Below are positions 35,897-44,495 of a stretch of DNA of 64,000 nucleotides, piece by piece. The notes under the pieces are model-generated. The model was not told the origin of the DNA. It searched no databases and worked only from the letters and a program-made list of their open reading frames with translations. The first letter of the stretch is position 1. Each line of letters begins with the position of its first letter. A program made the position numbers and the translations under genes. Source of the DNA: Cerasicoccus maritimus (GTDB lineage Bacteria > Verrucomicrobiota > Verrucomicrobiia > Opitutales > Cerasicoccaceae); contig JAVDPD010000002.1 in the NCBI GenBank assembly GCA_031296935.1, positions 243,239-307,238 of the forward strand. The letters run 5' to 3'.

Positions 35897-37256
35897 GTAG
35901 AGCGTAGGCTGGTCGAGGCGCGTCGTAGAGTGTGTGTCGTTTAAAACGCCTCTCGTGCGTATTGCGATTAGACTGATGGCAGGGAACAGGCAAGCTCCTG
36001 TTTTTATAGGGGAGAGGTGATTACTTTAAAAAATAACGCGCCCCTTGCGAGGGGGCGCGTTTGTCACGCTATAAAACGGACATGTGTTTCCTACTACTGC
36101 TAGCTATTCAAATTAGGACGAGTTCAGTCAAATGCGTCGCTTGCACCTTTCTTAGCTCAGCCTGCGTTGAACAGACGAGTGCACTTTAGCAGGTCTAAGA
36201 TTAACGGAGGGTTAATCCCGGCAGAAAATTTTATCTATTTGATTTTTTTCTAATGGAGTGTCTGGAAATAAAAGGTTAGGCGGGCCGCATCGATAATCGG
36301 CTCTCAATCATTCTGATTCTCCTGTCGGAGGGGGGGGCGAGTCGGTCGGTAAAATCTGTGAAAGAACATGAAGCATTCTGCCCGGTCGCCGGTCTGGCGC
36401 AGGCAAGTGACTCGTGCTTGAAAATGGCGCTATGGCTGCGGAAAGCACACGCGCAGGTTTCATGCGTGGGTAAGAGTCGTGGATTCGCGCTTGTGACCCG
36501 AATGTTCTGCGTGGCATCAACCGGGGCGGCATTGGCGTAAGCTCTGCATCGAAAAGTTAGCTCAACGTTGCATGGCAAAGTTTGTTTAAGGCCCGCAGGC
36601 CCCAACGCCGCGCTCGCAGTTGCACAGACTGGGTGGCAGCACAAAATTGGTCCGGCAATGTGCGTCGAAACGCAGCCGGTCTGGGCGCTGGCTAAGGCTC
36701 GCCCGAAGGCGGCAGTGCGCGGTGGAAATTACTGGGATAACACATGGCAGTGATGGTGGATGGTTAGTTGGAAAATTGGATTGTTAGGATGTTTAGTGGA
36801 AGGGACGGGTGCCCTCAACCATCCGGTTTCATCCGGTTGGCTATTCATGTGTGGCGGACGGTTGAAGGCAACCGCCCCTACCTTCAAGTAGGATGACGCT
36901 GCCCGTTCGGGACGCGCCAGCCCCACTTTTTGAGTATCGTTTCTAAGCATAGACTAAAACCCGCCTTCCGCAATCTTTTTATATGAACATAAGAATATTA
37001 ATAGTGAGAGCTAGTGAGCACGAGTGACTATTAACTCGCCTTGATTATCAACGACTTGTGGGGGCGTTTTTGGGGGGTAGTGTCGATTGAATCACCGGTA
37101 AGGGCTTCGCGGTCCGCTCATGGGTGGTAGTCGAAGTGCCCATTGGAGTGGGTGGCATGCGGTAGCTTGAATGCTAAATAAGAGTCGGCATTTTTACCAA
37201 GCGATAAAAAACATTTGTCGCCCGCAGATTTAGCGCGATAGTTTAAGGCACCACTT
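35897..37256. other. 1.36-kb intergenic region
   Basis: No convincing coding frame; open frames at 36276-36644 (minus), 36568-36753 (plus) and 36729-36950 (minus) have no family likeness and poor codon pattern. It holds the strong minus-strand hairpin terminator at 36026-36060, a small hairpin with a T-run at 35985-36002, and a nested hairpin at 36853-36876 (GGCGG.GGTTG/CAACC.GCC). Confidence 0.55.
36026..36060 (-). terminator. Strong hairpin terminator upstream of the triple binding-protein gene
   Basis: Nine-bp GC stem (ACGCGCCCC/GGGGCGCGT) with a 7-base loop. Read on the minus strand it is followed by TTATTTTTT. It lies 130 bases before the binding-protein start codon with no gene upstream on that strand, so it may be a leader attenuator or the end of a small RNA. 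Confidence 0.7.
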
Positions 37257-38426
37257 ATGGCTGAACCAATGAAAGACCTAATCGACGCCTTGCCAGACTT
37301 GCGTGAGCGGCTCGCTGCGCGTCGTGAACTGCTATTGGCCAATGCCGTGATGTTTAGCGAAATTCCTTCGCACACATTTGAAGAGGCTGATCGAGCCCGC
37401 TTCATGATGGACCGCCTTATCGAGGCCGGTTGTCACAATGTGTCGACAGATGAGCTGGGCAACGCGGCGGGCATTCACCAGGGCAAGTCGGGCAAGCGGA
37501 ACATCCTCGTTTCTGCGCACCTGGACACGCCTTTCTCGCGGTCTGTAGACCATGCAGTGTCGGTGAGTCCGAATAGCATTATGGGCCCGAGCATCATGGA
37601 TAACTCACTGGGCTTAGCGGCGGTGGCCACGCTGCCCACGCTCTTGGAGCAGCTTGGCATCGAGCTGAATGACAACCTGGTGTTATTGGGGTCAACCCGC
37701 AGCATGGGCAAGGGCGACATCGAAGGCATGCGCTTCTTCCTTGATAACAATCAGCTGGCGCTGCGCGCCGGAGTCCTTTGTGAAGGCGGTACGCTGGGGC
37801 GCCTCAGCTACAGTTCGCTGGGTGTGATCCGCGGCACGATCGACATCACCACGAAGCGCGGCGCCACTGGCCTGGCTTCCGGCGGCGCAATTCATATTTT
37901 AAATCGCGTGGTCACTAAAATGCTCGAGATACCGCTGCCGCAGGACCCTGTGACGCAGCTGATTCTGGGCTCGATTTACGCGGGCACCACATATAACACT
38001 GCATCCCGCGATGCACATTTGCGCTTCGAAATTCGCAGTGAGGGTGTGGGGATGGCCAGTGAAATTTATGAAGCCATCGAAGGCGTGGTTGCCGAGGCCA
38101 ACGCCATGTCGGGCACGAAGGCAGTCCTCAATAAGGTTGGATACCGTAATAACGTTTCGATTAATTTTGCGCATCCGTTGGTTCGCAGCGCCCGCCGCAT
38201 CCTGAAGGAGCTCGACGTGGAAGAGCACGCCGCGCCGTCCACCGGCGAGCTGAGCGCCTTGCTCGGCCGCGACGTCCCCTCGCTGGTCATTGGCCTGACC
38301 AAAGGCGAGCACCGCCACGACTACAATGAAACTGTTGAGATCGAGCCCATCTTTACTGGTCTGGCTCAGCTCATCACCCTGCTGCAAGCAATAGATGGAG
38401 GACTTTGCGATGTCGACGAAGCTTGA
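37257..38426 (+). CDS. M20/M42-like metallopeptidase homologue, catalytic Glu pair replaced
   Basis: A 389-residue protein with M20-type layout. The first metal motif SAHLDTP (His and Asp) is near residue 86, the bridging Asp is in GPSIMDNSLGL near residue 114, and the C-terminal ligand His is in GLTKGEHRHDYNE near residue 360. In active family members a Glu-Glu pair follows about 35 residues after the bridging Asp, just before a GxGDxxG stretch. Here the matching place reads LGSTRSMGKGDIEG, so Ser-Met stands for Glu-Glu. The protein may be inactive, or a binding or altered enzyme. The gpgS gene overlaps its 3' end by 17 bases. Confidence 0.8.
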   Translation: MAEPMKDLIDALPDLRERLAARRELLLANAVMFSEIPSHTFEEADRARFMMDRLIEAGCHNVSTDELGNAAGIHQGKSGKRNILVSAHLDTPFSRSVDHAVSVSPNSIMGPSIMDNSLGLAAVATLPTLLEQLGIELNDNLVLLGSTRSMGKGDIEGMRFFLDNNQLALRAGVLCEGGTLGRLSYSSLGVIRGTIDITTKRGATGLASGGAIHILNRVVTKMLEIPLPQDPVTQLILGSIYAGTTYNTASRDAHLRFEIRSEGVGMASEIYEAIEGVVAEANAMSGTKAVLNKVGYRNNVSINFAHPLVRSARRILKELDVEEHAAPSTGELSALLGRDVPSLVIGLTKGEHRHDYNETVEIEPIFTGLAQLITLLQAIDGGLCDVDEA

Positions 38427-39387
38427 TAAATGGATTAAATCTAACACGTTTCACCATAGCCAGTTCTTTGACCAACTGGAGCTCTTGAAACAAAAGGAAA
38501 AGACTGGGCTGACGATCTCCCTGTGCATCCCGACGCTCAACGAGGAGTCCACGATCGGCAAAGAAATCGTCATCTTCCGTTCGGAGCTGATGGAGCGCTA
38601 CCCGCTCGTTGACGAGATTGCGGTGATCGACTCCGGCTCGACGGACAAGACGCTGGAAGTCGCCTCGTCGTTTGGCGCGGACGTGTATTTCGCGGGCGAT
38701 ATTTTGCCCGAGCAAGGCCACAAGCGCGGCAAAGGGGAGAACCTCTGGAAGGCGATCCACCAACTCAAGGGCGACATCATTTGCTATGTCGACGCCGACA
38801 TTAAAAACATCCACCCGCGCTTCTGCTACGGCCTTGTTGCGCCGCTGCTTTACCGCCCGGAGATGAGCTACGTGAAGGCGTTCTACGATCGCCCGTTGGC
38901 ATTTTCGCAAGGCATTCGCCCGTCGGGCGGTGGCCGCGTGACGGAGATTCTGGTGCGCCCGCTGTTCTCGCTGTTCTACCCGGAACTGACCGGCCTCGTG
39001 CAACCGCTCTCCGGCGAATACGCCGTTCGCCGCCACGTGCTGGAACGCCTGCCGTTCCCGATTGGCTACGGCGTTGAGACATCGCACATCATGGACGTTT
39101 ACAAGGAGTGGGGGCTCGAAGCGTTCGGCCAGACCGACCTCGATAAACGCGTGCACCGCAACCAGGAAACCCTCTCGCTGGGCAAGATGAGCTTCGGTAT
39201 TTTGCAGAGTTTCCTTGGGCGCATGAAAGGCATGGGCATGGAGGGTAATTTGCCGGAGATGCACAATATCTTGCGGCAGTTCCAGGCTGTTGATCAGCAA
39301 TACGAGCAGATCTGCCACGACATCGTGGAAGAGGAACGCCCTCCGATGATCGACATCCCGCAATACCGCGAAAAGATGGGCTATTAG
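38410..39387 (+). CDS. gpgS: Glucosyl-3-phosphoglycerate synthase (GT81)
   Basis: A 325-residue glycosyltransferase from ATG 38410, which has GGAGG 8 bases upstream; an ATG at 38395 is less well placed. Motifs of the GpgS family: ISLCIPTLNEESTIGKEI near residue 37, VIDSGSTDKT, EQGHKRGKGENLWKA, the metal-binding YVDADIKNI, and PLSGEYAVRR followed by PFPIGYGVETSHIMD. It joins glucose from a nucleotide sugar to 3-phosphoglycerate, the first step to glucosylglycerate-type compatible solutes. It is translationally coupled to the M20-like gene and followed by a GT4-like gene. Confidence 0.95.
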   Translation: MSTKLDKWIKSNTFHHSQFFDQLELLKQKEKTGLTISLCIPTLNEESTIGKEIVIFRSELMERYPLVDEIAVIDSGSTDKTLEVASSFGADVYFAGDILPEQGHKRGKGENLWKAIHQLKGDIICYVDADIKNIHPRFCYGLVAPLLYRPEMSYVKAFYDRPLAFSQGIRPSGGGRVTEILVRPLFSLFYPELTGLVQPLSGEYAVRRHVLERLPFPIGYGVETSHIMDVYKEWGLEAFGQTDLDKRVHRNQETLSLGKMSFGILQSFLGRMKGMGMEGNLPEMHNILRQFQAVDQQYEQICHDIVEEERPPMIDIPQYREKMGY

Positions 39388-39397
39388 CGTTTCCTGA

Positions 39398-39512
39398 TGC
39401 CTGGTTCTTAGTGCTTGATTGGTTCAAGTGTTGAATGTCACCGCTGCGTAAAAAAATGCGTAATTTGCATTAACGTTTGCGAACCAAGCACTAAGCACTA
39501 GGAACTGAGGCA
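39398..39512. repeat. Imperfect long inverted repeat between gpgS and the GT4-like gene
   Basis: Arms 39398-39425 and 39481-39512 can pair through TGCCT, GTTC, TAGTGCTT and TTGGTTC blocks with small bulges; the right arm contains a tandem AGCACTA word. It may fold in mRNA between the two genes or be a relic of a palindromic repeat. Confidence 0.55.
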
Positions 39513-39533
39513 CGTGCTTATACGCGTTACCCG

Positions 39534-40967
39534 ATGAAAGTTGCGATCGTTCATTACCACCTGAAGCCAGGCGGGGTCACCCGTGTGGTTGAGAATGCGT
39601 ATGCTTCCCTTGTGGGGAAGGGCGTGGAAATAGTTGCTTTGGCGGGTGAGCCCTACATGGGGGATTCGCCGATGCTGACTGCTGTGGTGCCTGGTTTGGG
39701 TTACACGCAGGCCAATGAAAAACCGGATCCCGGTGCGCTGTGGTTTTCGTTGAAGCAGGCCGCGCGTGAGGCGTTGGGCAGCGAGCCGGATGTGTGGCAC
39801 ATTCACAACCACTGCCTGGGCAAAAACATGGCGATGCCGCAGGTGGTTGACCGGCTGGCTCAGGAAACGCCGGTGCTGCTTCAGATCCATGACTTTGCGG
39901 AAGACGGGCGCCCGGGCAACTACGCGGCTATAGCTTCGCAAACGACCAACATGGATCTGCTTTACCCGCAGGCCTCGCAGGTGCACTACGGTTTGCTCAA
40001 TTCCCGAGACTTGAGCTTTCTATCGCAAAGTGGCTTTGCATCACAAAGCTTGCACCTGGTCCCGAACCCGATTTCCGTACCCGAGCTGTCGGCTGAGCGC
40101 GCGACATTAGCGGGCTTTGAGGAACGCAAACTGATCTTGTATCCAACGCGGGCGATTCGCCGAAAAAACCTGGGCGAGCTGCTTCTGTGGGCCGCACTTT
40201 CGGAAGGAGGCGAAACGTTTGCGACGACGCTCACGCCAGCTAATCCCACGGCATTGCCAGTCTACAATCGCTGGATGGAGTTTGCGGGTGAGCTGAGTTT
40301 GCCCGTTCGTTTTGCACTGGGCGAATCCGTGACGCTGTCGTTTCCGGAGCTGATGTCCAGTGCCGATGCCATCATTACCACGAGCGTCGCCGAAGGCTTC
40401 GGCTTGGCGTTTTTGGAACCCTATCTTTTTGGCAAGCCGCTGGTGGGCCGCAACCTGAGCGACATCACTTGCGACTTCACGAACACCGACGTCGACCTTG
40501 GCTCGCTATACGATCGCCTGATGGTTCCTATTGATTGGGTGGGCGTCGGTGAGGTGCGCGATGTGCTGGCGCATGCGCTGTGCGACTACTACGACGCCTA
40601 TAATCGCGATTTGCCGCTGGAAGCAATCGACAATGCCTTTGACGCGATGACCGACGGTGATCGCATTGAGTTTGGCCGCCTTTCGGAAGCTTTGCAGGAG
40701 AAAGTCATCGCGCGCGTGCAGGCCGACCCGTCGCTGCGCAGCGTGGTAGCGCCGCAACAGCTGGGCATCGCTTCGGCCGCAGATTGCGTGGCGGCAAACC
40801 GCGAGGTGATCGCGCAGAATTTCAACCTTGAGCGCTACGGTCAAAACCTAGCTGCGATTTACGCTAAGGTCGCGAACTCCCCGGTCGAGCCATTGGAGCG
40901 CATGTCGCACACGGCGGTGCTGGATCAATTCCTCGACCCACGACGCTTCAACCTTCTACGCACCTAA
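39534..40967 (+). CDS. GT4-like glycosyltransferase, probably for glycosylated glycerate
   Basis: A 477-residue GT-B protein. The N-terminal Rossmann half starts KVAIVHYHLKPGGVTRVVENAY, and DVWHIHNHCLGKN and LLQIHDFAEDG follow. The C-terminal half has YPTRAIRRKNLGELLLWA (nucleotide-sugar contacts) and TTSVAEGFGLAFLEPYLFGKPLVGRN, the E-x7-E-like GT4 motif. Behind gpgS it could add a second sugar, as MggA does in mannosylglucosylglycerate synthesis, but this is inference. No dedicated phosphatase gene is adjacent. It contains overlapping CTTTG/CAAAG palindromes at 40025-40048. Confidence 0.82.
   Translation: MKVAIVHYHLKPGGVTRVVENAYASLVGKGVEIVALAGEPYMGDSPMLTAVVPGLGYTQANEKPDPGALWFSLKQAAREALGSEPDVWHIHNHCLGKNMAMPQVVDRLAQETPVLLQIHDFAEDGRPGNYAAIASQTTNMDLLYPQASQVHYGLLNSRDLSFLSQSGFASQSLHLVPNPISVPELSAERATLAGFEERKLILYPTRAIRRKNLGELLLWAALSEGGETFATTLTPANPTALPVYNRWMEFAGELSLPVRFALGESVTLSFPELMSSADAIITTSVAEGFGLAFLEPYLFGKPLVGRNLSDITCDFTNTDVDLGSLYDRLMVPIDWVGVGEVRDVLAHALCDYYDAYNRDLPLEAIDNAFDAMTDGDRIEFGRLSEALQEKVIARVQADPSLRSVVAPQQLGIASAADCVAANREVIAQNFNLERYGQNLAAIYAKVANSPVEPLERMSHTAVLDQFLDPRRFNLLRT
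40034..40048. repeat. CTTTG-N5-CAAAG palindrome
   Basis: Exact copy with CATCA in the centre, inside the GT4-like gene. An inverse-order GCAAAG-TGG-CTTTGC hairpin at 40025-40039 shares its left arm. Confidence 0.85.
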
Positions 40968-41067
40968 CCAGCGTCCCGCCGGACCGGAGGATTTGTACTT
41001 TGTGCAAATGTGGACTCCGCTGGAGGGCGAAGCTCTGTCATCGACGTGCGTATGCTTGGCCAGTGCT

Positions 41068-41442
41068 TTAAATTTCCGCCCATTCGCGGGCACTGGCTTC
41101 GTCTTCGAAAATGGCGAATCGCCAGCTGGATTTCAGGCTGCGGGAGACGCGAATATACTCTTCCACTGCCTTCGTCATGGGGGCGTAGGTGCAAACAAAG
41201 GCGAGTTTGATGCGGGGATTGGAGCGGCTGGCACCCAGATCGTAAGCAGCGGTGCGCGCCATGTCCTGCACACTGATGTCGACGCTGGTTATTTGGCTTA
41301 AGTCAACTAGTTGGAAGCGAGCGCTGTCACTGCGTGGGTCGCGGAAAAAGCATTCGTTGGCTTCATCGATTTCCTCGCCGGTAATGTCACCGGTGAACCG
41401 CATGATGAAACCTGTTGGCTCCCAAGTAGTTTGATAGGCCAT
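41068..41442 (-). CDS. SpoIIAA-like/STAS-related small protein
   Basis: A 124-residue cytoplasmic protein. The pattern MRFTGDITGEEIDEANECFF, FQLVDLSQITSVDIS, then ARTAAYDLGASRSNPRIKLAFVCT and a C-terminal EDEASAREW matches the SpoIIAA-like fold (alternating beta strands and helices, STAS superfamily) found in many environmental bacteria. These proteins are of uncertain function, possibly lipid or signal binding. It stands alone between the GT4-like gene (convergent) and the tpiA terminator. Confidence 0.75.
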   Translation of the reverse strand: MAYQTTWEPTGFIMRFTGDITGEEIDEANECFFRDPRSDSARFQLVDLSQITSVDISVQDMARTAAYDLGASRSNPRIKLAFVCTYAPMTKAVEEYIRVSRSLKSSWRFAIFEDEASAREWAEI

Positions 41443-41538
41443 AAGCGAAAGCTAATAAGTCGATATCATTAATCAATAACGCAGTAATGGAAATGCATCA
41501 TTTTTCGGACGGAAAATGTAGTAGGAAGAATTGAGATA

Positions 41539-41576
41539 ATAAAAAACGCCGCAGCCCGGTTGGGAGCTGCGGCGTT
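41539..41576 (-). terminator. Terminator of the pgk-tpiA unit
   Basis: Eleven-bp perfect stem (AACGCCGCAGC/GCTGCGGCGTT) with a 10-base loop, followed on the minus strand by TTTTTTATTAT. Confidence 0.92.
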
Positions 41577-41602
41577 GCTAAAATATGTAGCGAATTCCGT
41601 GC

Positions 41603-42382
41603 CTAGGCACCAGCCTTGGCGGCAGATTCTACCAATTTGATGAAGGATTTTGCGTCGAGGGATGCGCCACCGATCAGGCCGCCGTCGATGTCTTCCTTGG
41701 CGAGGAGGCCGTCGGCGTTTTCGGGCTTCATGGAGCCGCCGTAAAGGATGCGGATTTTGTCGCCGGTTGCCTTGCCAAAGCGGTCACGCAGCAGCACGCG
41801 GATCGCGGCGTGGACTTCCTGCGCCATTTCGGGCGTAGCCGTCTTGCCGGTGCCGATGGCCCAAACAGGCTCGTAGGCGACGACGACTTGCTCAGCCTTG
41901 TCAGCCGGCACGTCGACGAGACCGCCGAGGAGTTGGGTTTCCACGACCTTCAGGGTGTCGCCAGCTTCGCGCTCTTCGAGGGTTTCGCCCACGCAGAGGA
42001 TCGGCTTGAGGTTGCTTTCGAGGGCAGCGAGGAGCTTCTCGTTGATCTCGGCGTCGGTTTCCTTGAAGTATTCGCGGCGTTCGCTGTGGCCGAGGATGAC
42101 GAAGCTTACGTAAAGCTGACGCAGCATCGCAGCGGAGATTTCGCCGGTGTAGGCGCCACTGGGCTTTGCGTGCATGTTCTGCGCGCCGAGCTGGACATTG
42201 CTGCATTCGCTGAGGACCTTCGCGCCGGTTTCGAGCGAGGTGTAGGGCGGGCAGACGACAACGCCTACGCCGTTCTTGTCGCCGAGTTCCAGGAGGATGG
42301 CCTTGATCAGCTCTTCGGCGTCAGCCGACGTCTTGTTCATCTTCCAGTTGCCTGCGATCAGGTATTTTCTGCTGTTTGACAT
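41603..42382 (-). CDS. tpiA: Triosephosphate isomerase
   Basis: A 259-residue TIM-barrel enzyme interconverting dihydroxyacetone phosphate and glyceraldehyde 3-phosphate. Catalytic residues are visible: Asn/Lys in AGNWKMNK near residue 10, His in ILGHSERR near residue 100, and Glu in VAYEPVWAIGTG near residue 170. Loop 6 and the phosphate-binding GGS follow (ILYGGSMKPENA). The start MSNSRKYLIAGNW is the family start; longer upstream frames are not conserved. It follows pgk by 13 bases and ends at a strong terminator. Confidence 0.98.
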   Translation of the reverse strand: MSNSRKYLIAGNWKMNKTSADAEELIKAILLELGDKNGVGVVVCPPYTSLETGAKVLSECSNVQLGAQNMHAKPSGAYTGEISAAMLRQLYVSFVILGHSERREYFKETDAEINEKLLAALESNLKPILCVGETLEEREAGDTLKVVETQLLGGLVDVPADKAEQVVVAYEPVWAIGTGKTATPEMAQEVHAAIRVLLRDRFGKATGDKIRILYGGSMKPENADGLLAKEDIDGGLIGGASLDAKSFIKLVESAAKAGA

Positions 42383-42395
42383 GGTAAAGTGTAGT

Positions 42396-43595
42396 TTACT
42401 TGGTTTCGAGTGCAGCCACGCCCGGGAGGGTCTTGCCTTCGAGGAATTCGAGGGAAGCGCCGCCACCGGTGCTGATGAAGCTCACGTTGTCGCCCTGGCC
42501 GCTCTTCTTGATGGCCTTGACGGAATCGCCGCCACCGATGATGGAGCAGCAGTCAGCCTTGGCCACGGCTTCGGCCACCGCGAAGGTGCCTTGAGCGCAG
42601 GCCTTGATTTCGAAGACGCCCATTGGGCCATTCCAGAGAACGGTCTTGGCGCTCTTCACGGCGTCTTCGTAAAGCTTGATGGTGTCGGGACCGATGTCCA
42701 CGCCTTCCCAGCCGTCTTCGATGTCGCCGGAGACAACCTTGACGTCGCCCACTTCACCAGCGCCGAAGTCGAGCTTGTTGGTGATGAGGTTGTCGACGGG
42801 AAGGAGGAGCTTCACGCCCTTGGCTTCAGCCTTGGCGATGGCTTCCTTGGCGGTTTCAACCTTGTCCGGCTCGGACAGGGAGTCGCCAACCTTCTTGCCG
42901 TTGGCAAGGGCGAAGGTGTAGGCCATGGCGCCGCCGATCAGCATGGTGTCGCACTTTTCCAGGAGGGAGTCGATCACGGTGATCTTGTCGGAAACCTTGG
43001 CACCGCCGAGGATCACAACGAACGGACGCTCGGGCGTGGTGGTCTTTTCGCCGAGGTATTCCAGCTCGCGCTCGATGAGGAAGCCGGCGACCTTGGTGTC
43101 AACGAGGTGGGCAACGCCTTCAGTGGAGGCGTGGGCGCGGTGGGCGGTGCCGAAAGCGTCGTTGACGTAGGCGTCAGCCACGGAAGCGAGCTGCTTGGCG
43201 AACTCGGGATCGTTCTTCTCTTCGCCGGCGTAGTAGCGCACGTTTTCGAGCAGGACGACGTCGCCGTCGCTCATGGCGTCCACCGCTGCCTTCACTGGCT
43301 CGCCGATGCAGTCTTCGACAAAAGTTACGGGTGAGCCGAGCTGGTTGGCGAGCTCGACGGCGACGGGCGCCAGCGTAAACTTCGGGTTCTTTTCACCCTT
43401 CGGGCGGCCCAGGTGCGAGCACAAGATAACCTTCGCGCCTTGGGTGACGAGGTGCTTGATGGTCGGGAGGGCGCCGACAATGCGGGTGTCGTCAGAGATC
43501 TTGCCTTCCGCGTCGAACGGAACGTTGAAGTCGCAGCGTACGAGTACGCGCTTACCGGCTAGATTGACGTCGGATACAGTCTTTACAGTGGCCAT
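42396..43595 (-). CDS. pgk: Phosphoglycerate kinase
   Basis: A 399-residue glycolytic kinase. Family marks: [11 protein letters not shown] near residue 20, SHLGRPKG near residue 60, the hinge region, and the C-terminal nucleotide site with WNGPMGVFE and GGGDSVKAI, ending near [13 protein letters not shown]. The start [17 protein letters not shown] fits the family. It is followed closely by tpiA, giving a two-gene lower-glycolysis unit. Confidence 0.98.
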   Translation of the reverse strand: MATVKTVSDVNLAGKRVLVRCDFNVPFDAEGKISDDTRIVGALPTIKHLVTQGAKVILCSHLGRPKGEKNPKFTLAPVAVELANQLGSPVTFVEDCIGEPVKAAVDAMSDGDVVLLENVRYYAGEEKNDPEFAKQLASVADAYVNDAFGTAHRAHASTEGVAHLVDTKVAGFLIERELEYLGEKTTTPERPFVVILGGAKVSDKITVIDSLLEKCDTMLIGGAMAYTFALANGKKVGDSLSEPDKVETAKEAIAKAEAKGVKLLLPVDNLITNKLDFGAGEVGDVKVVSGDIEDGWEGVDIGPDTIKLYEDAVKSAKTVLWNGPMGVFEIKACAQGTFAVAEAVAKADCCSIIGGGDSVKAIKKSGQGDNVSFISTGGGASLEFLEGKTLPGVAALETK

Positions 43596-43690
43596 AGGGC
43601 GGACAATTCTCGGCGCCCCCGCCAAGCCTGCAAGACGAAACTTACCCAAGGGGCGTGAACTTTGCGCAACTCCTTGGCTGTTAAGCAAAT

Positions 43691-44143
43691 CTAATGGTCG
43701 CTCTTGTTAGAATTAGTGTTGTTTGGTGGACTGGGCGCGTCGTTTGGGCGTTCTTTTGCCTCTGCAAAGCGGGCAACGGCGTCATTGTATTGCGCGAGTT
43801 TTTCGTCCCAGAGCCCTCCTATGCCCAAGCCTACGCAGGATGAGACGAAAACAGTAGCATTGATGGGTAGTATAAGCTCCTGCCCGGTGTCGACGAGTTG
43901 GAGCGTATCCACGATGCGAATCGCTTTGCGGCCATCTGTGTTTGGGGTGACAATCTTGACTTGATCGCCGCCGCTGCCAGGGAGGAAACCGCCTGCTTGG
44001 TGGACGAGTTCGATCAGGCCTTCGCCTTCGGCCAGTGAGTATTTGCCGGGTTTTTGCACCCCGCCGTAAATGCCGACGGTGGTTTCGGCGCGTAGGATCA
44101 GCGTGCTCAACAGGATGAGTCCCAATGAGCAAATGTGCTGCAT
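43691..44143 (-). CDS. Exported SLBB-domain protein
   Basis: About 150 residues from ATG 44143, with a signal peptide ([20 protein letters not shown]). An SLBB (soluble-ligand-binding beta-grasp) domain follows: [31 protein letters not shown], as seen in polysaccharide export proteins of the Wza/GfcC type, but here without the rest of Wza. A Pro/Asn-rich tail ends the protein. It follows tatA by 10 bases. The role is uncertain; it may help envelope glycan export. Confidence 0.82.
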   Translation of the reverse strand: MQHICSLGLILLSTLILRAETTVGIYGGVQKPGKYSLAEGEGLIELVHQAGGFLPGSGGDQVKIVTPNTDGRKAIRIVDTLQLVDTGQELILPINATVFVSSCVGLGIGGLWDEKLAQYNDAVARFAEAKERPNDAPSPPNNTNSNKSDH

Positions 44144-44153
44144 GCGGCTGGCT

Positions 44154-44426
44154 TTAAGCCTTGGCGGCTTCTTCGGGCTTGGGTTCGGCTGCGTTCTTCG
44201 GCTTTTCGGCAGCTTCGTCCTCTTCATTCATGGCTTGCTTGAAGGTGTCTTCCGCGCTTTTGGAAGCCTTCTTAAACTCACGGATGGCCTGACCCGCGCC
44301 GCGGGCAAACTCCGGAAGCTTTTTGCCGCCAAAAATGATGAGGCCAAAGATCACCAACAGGGGGATTTCCCAACCCTGGAGGTTGCCAAATATGGCCAAA
44401 GGCAGGCTGTTTAGAAACATGTTCAT
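44154..44426 (-). CDS. tatA: Sec-independent translocase subunit TatA/E
   Basis: A 90-residue protein with the TatA layout: a short N-terminus, one TM helix (WEIPLLVIFGLIIFGGKKLPEFARG), an amphipathic helix with GQAIREFKKASK, and a charged Lys/Glu/Ala tail. The FGxKKLPE motif is diagnostic. TatA oligomers form the pore of the twin-arginine system; tatB/tatC are not nearby. It lies between the TonB-like gene and the SLBB gene on the same strand. Confidence 0.95.
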   Translation of the reverse strand: MNMFLNSLPLAIFGNLQGWEIPLLVIFGLIIFGGKKLPEFARGAGQAIREFKKASKSAEDTFKQAMNEEDEAAEKPKNAAEPKPEEAAKA

Positions 44427-44495
44427 CGTATTAATGTAACTTAAGTTCGCTTGAAGTAAACCCTCAAAATGCGGCTCTGGGAGTGCGCAACTGCA

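Noticed and set aside
36276-36644. 122-codon minus-strand frame in the 36-kb intergenic region
   Set aside because: Low-quality sequence without family likeness or consistent codon pattern.
14187-37027. GTGAGCACGAGTGA present at 14187 and 37014
   Set aside because: A single 14-base identity is expected several times by chance in 64 kb; surroundings only loosely alike.
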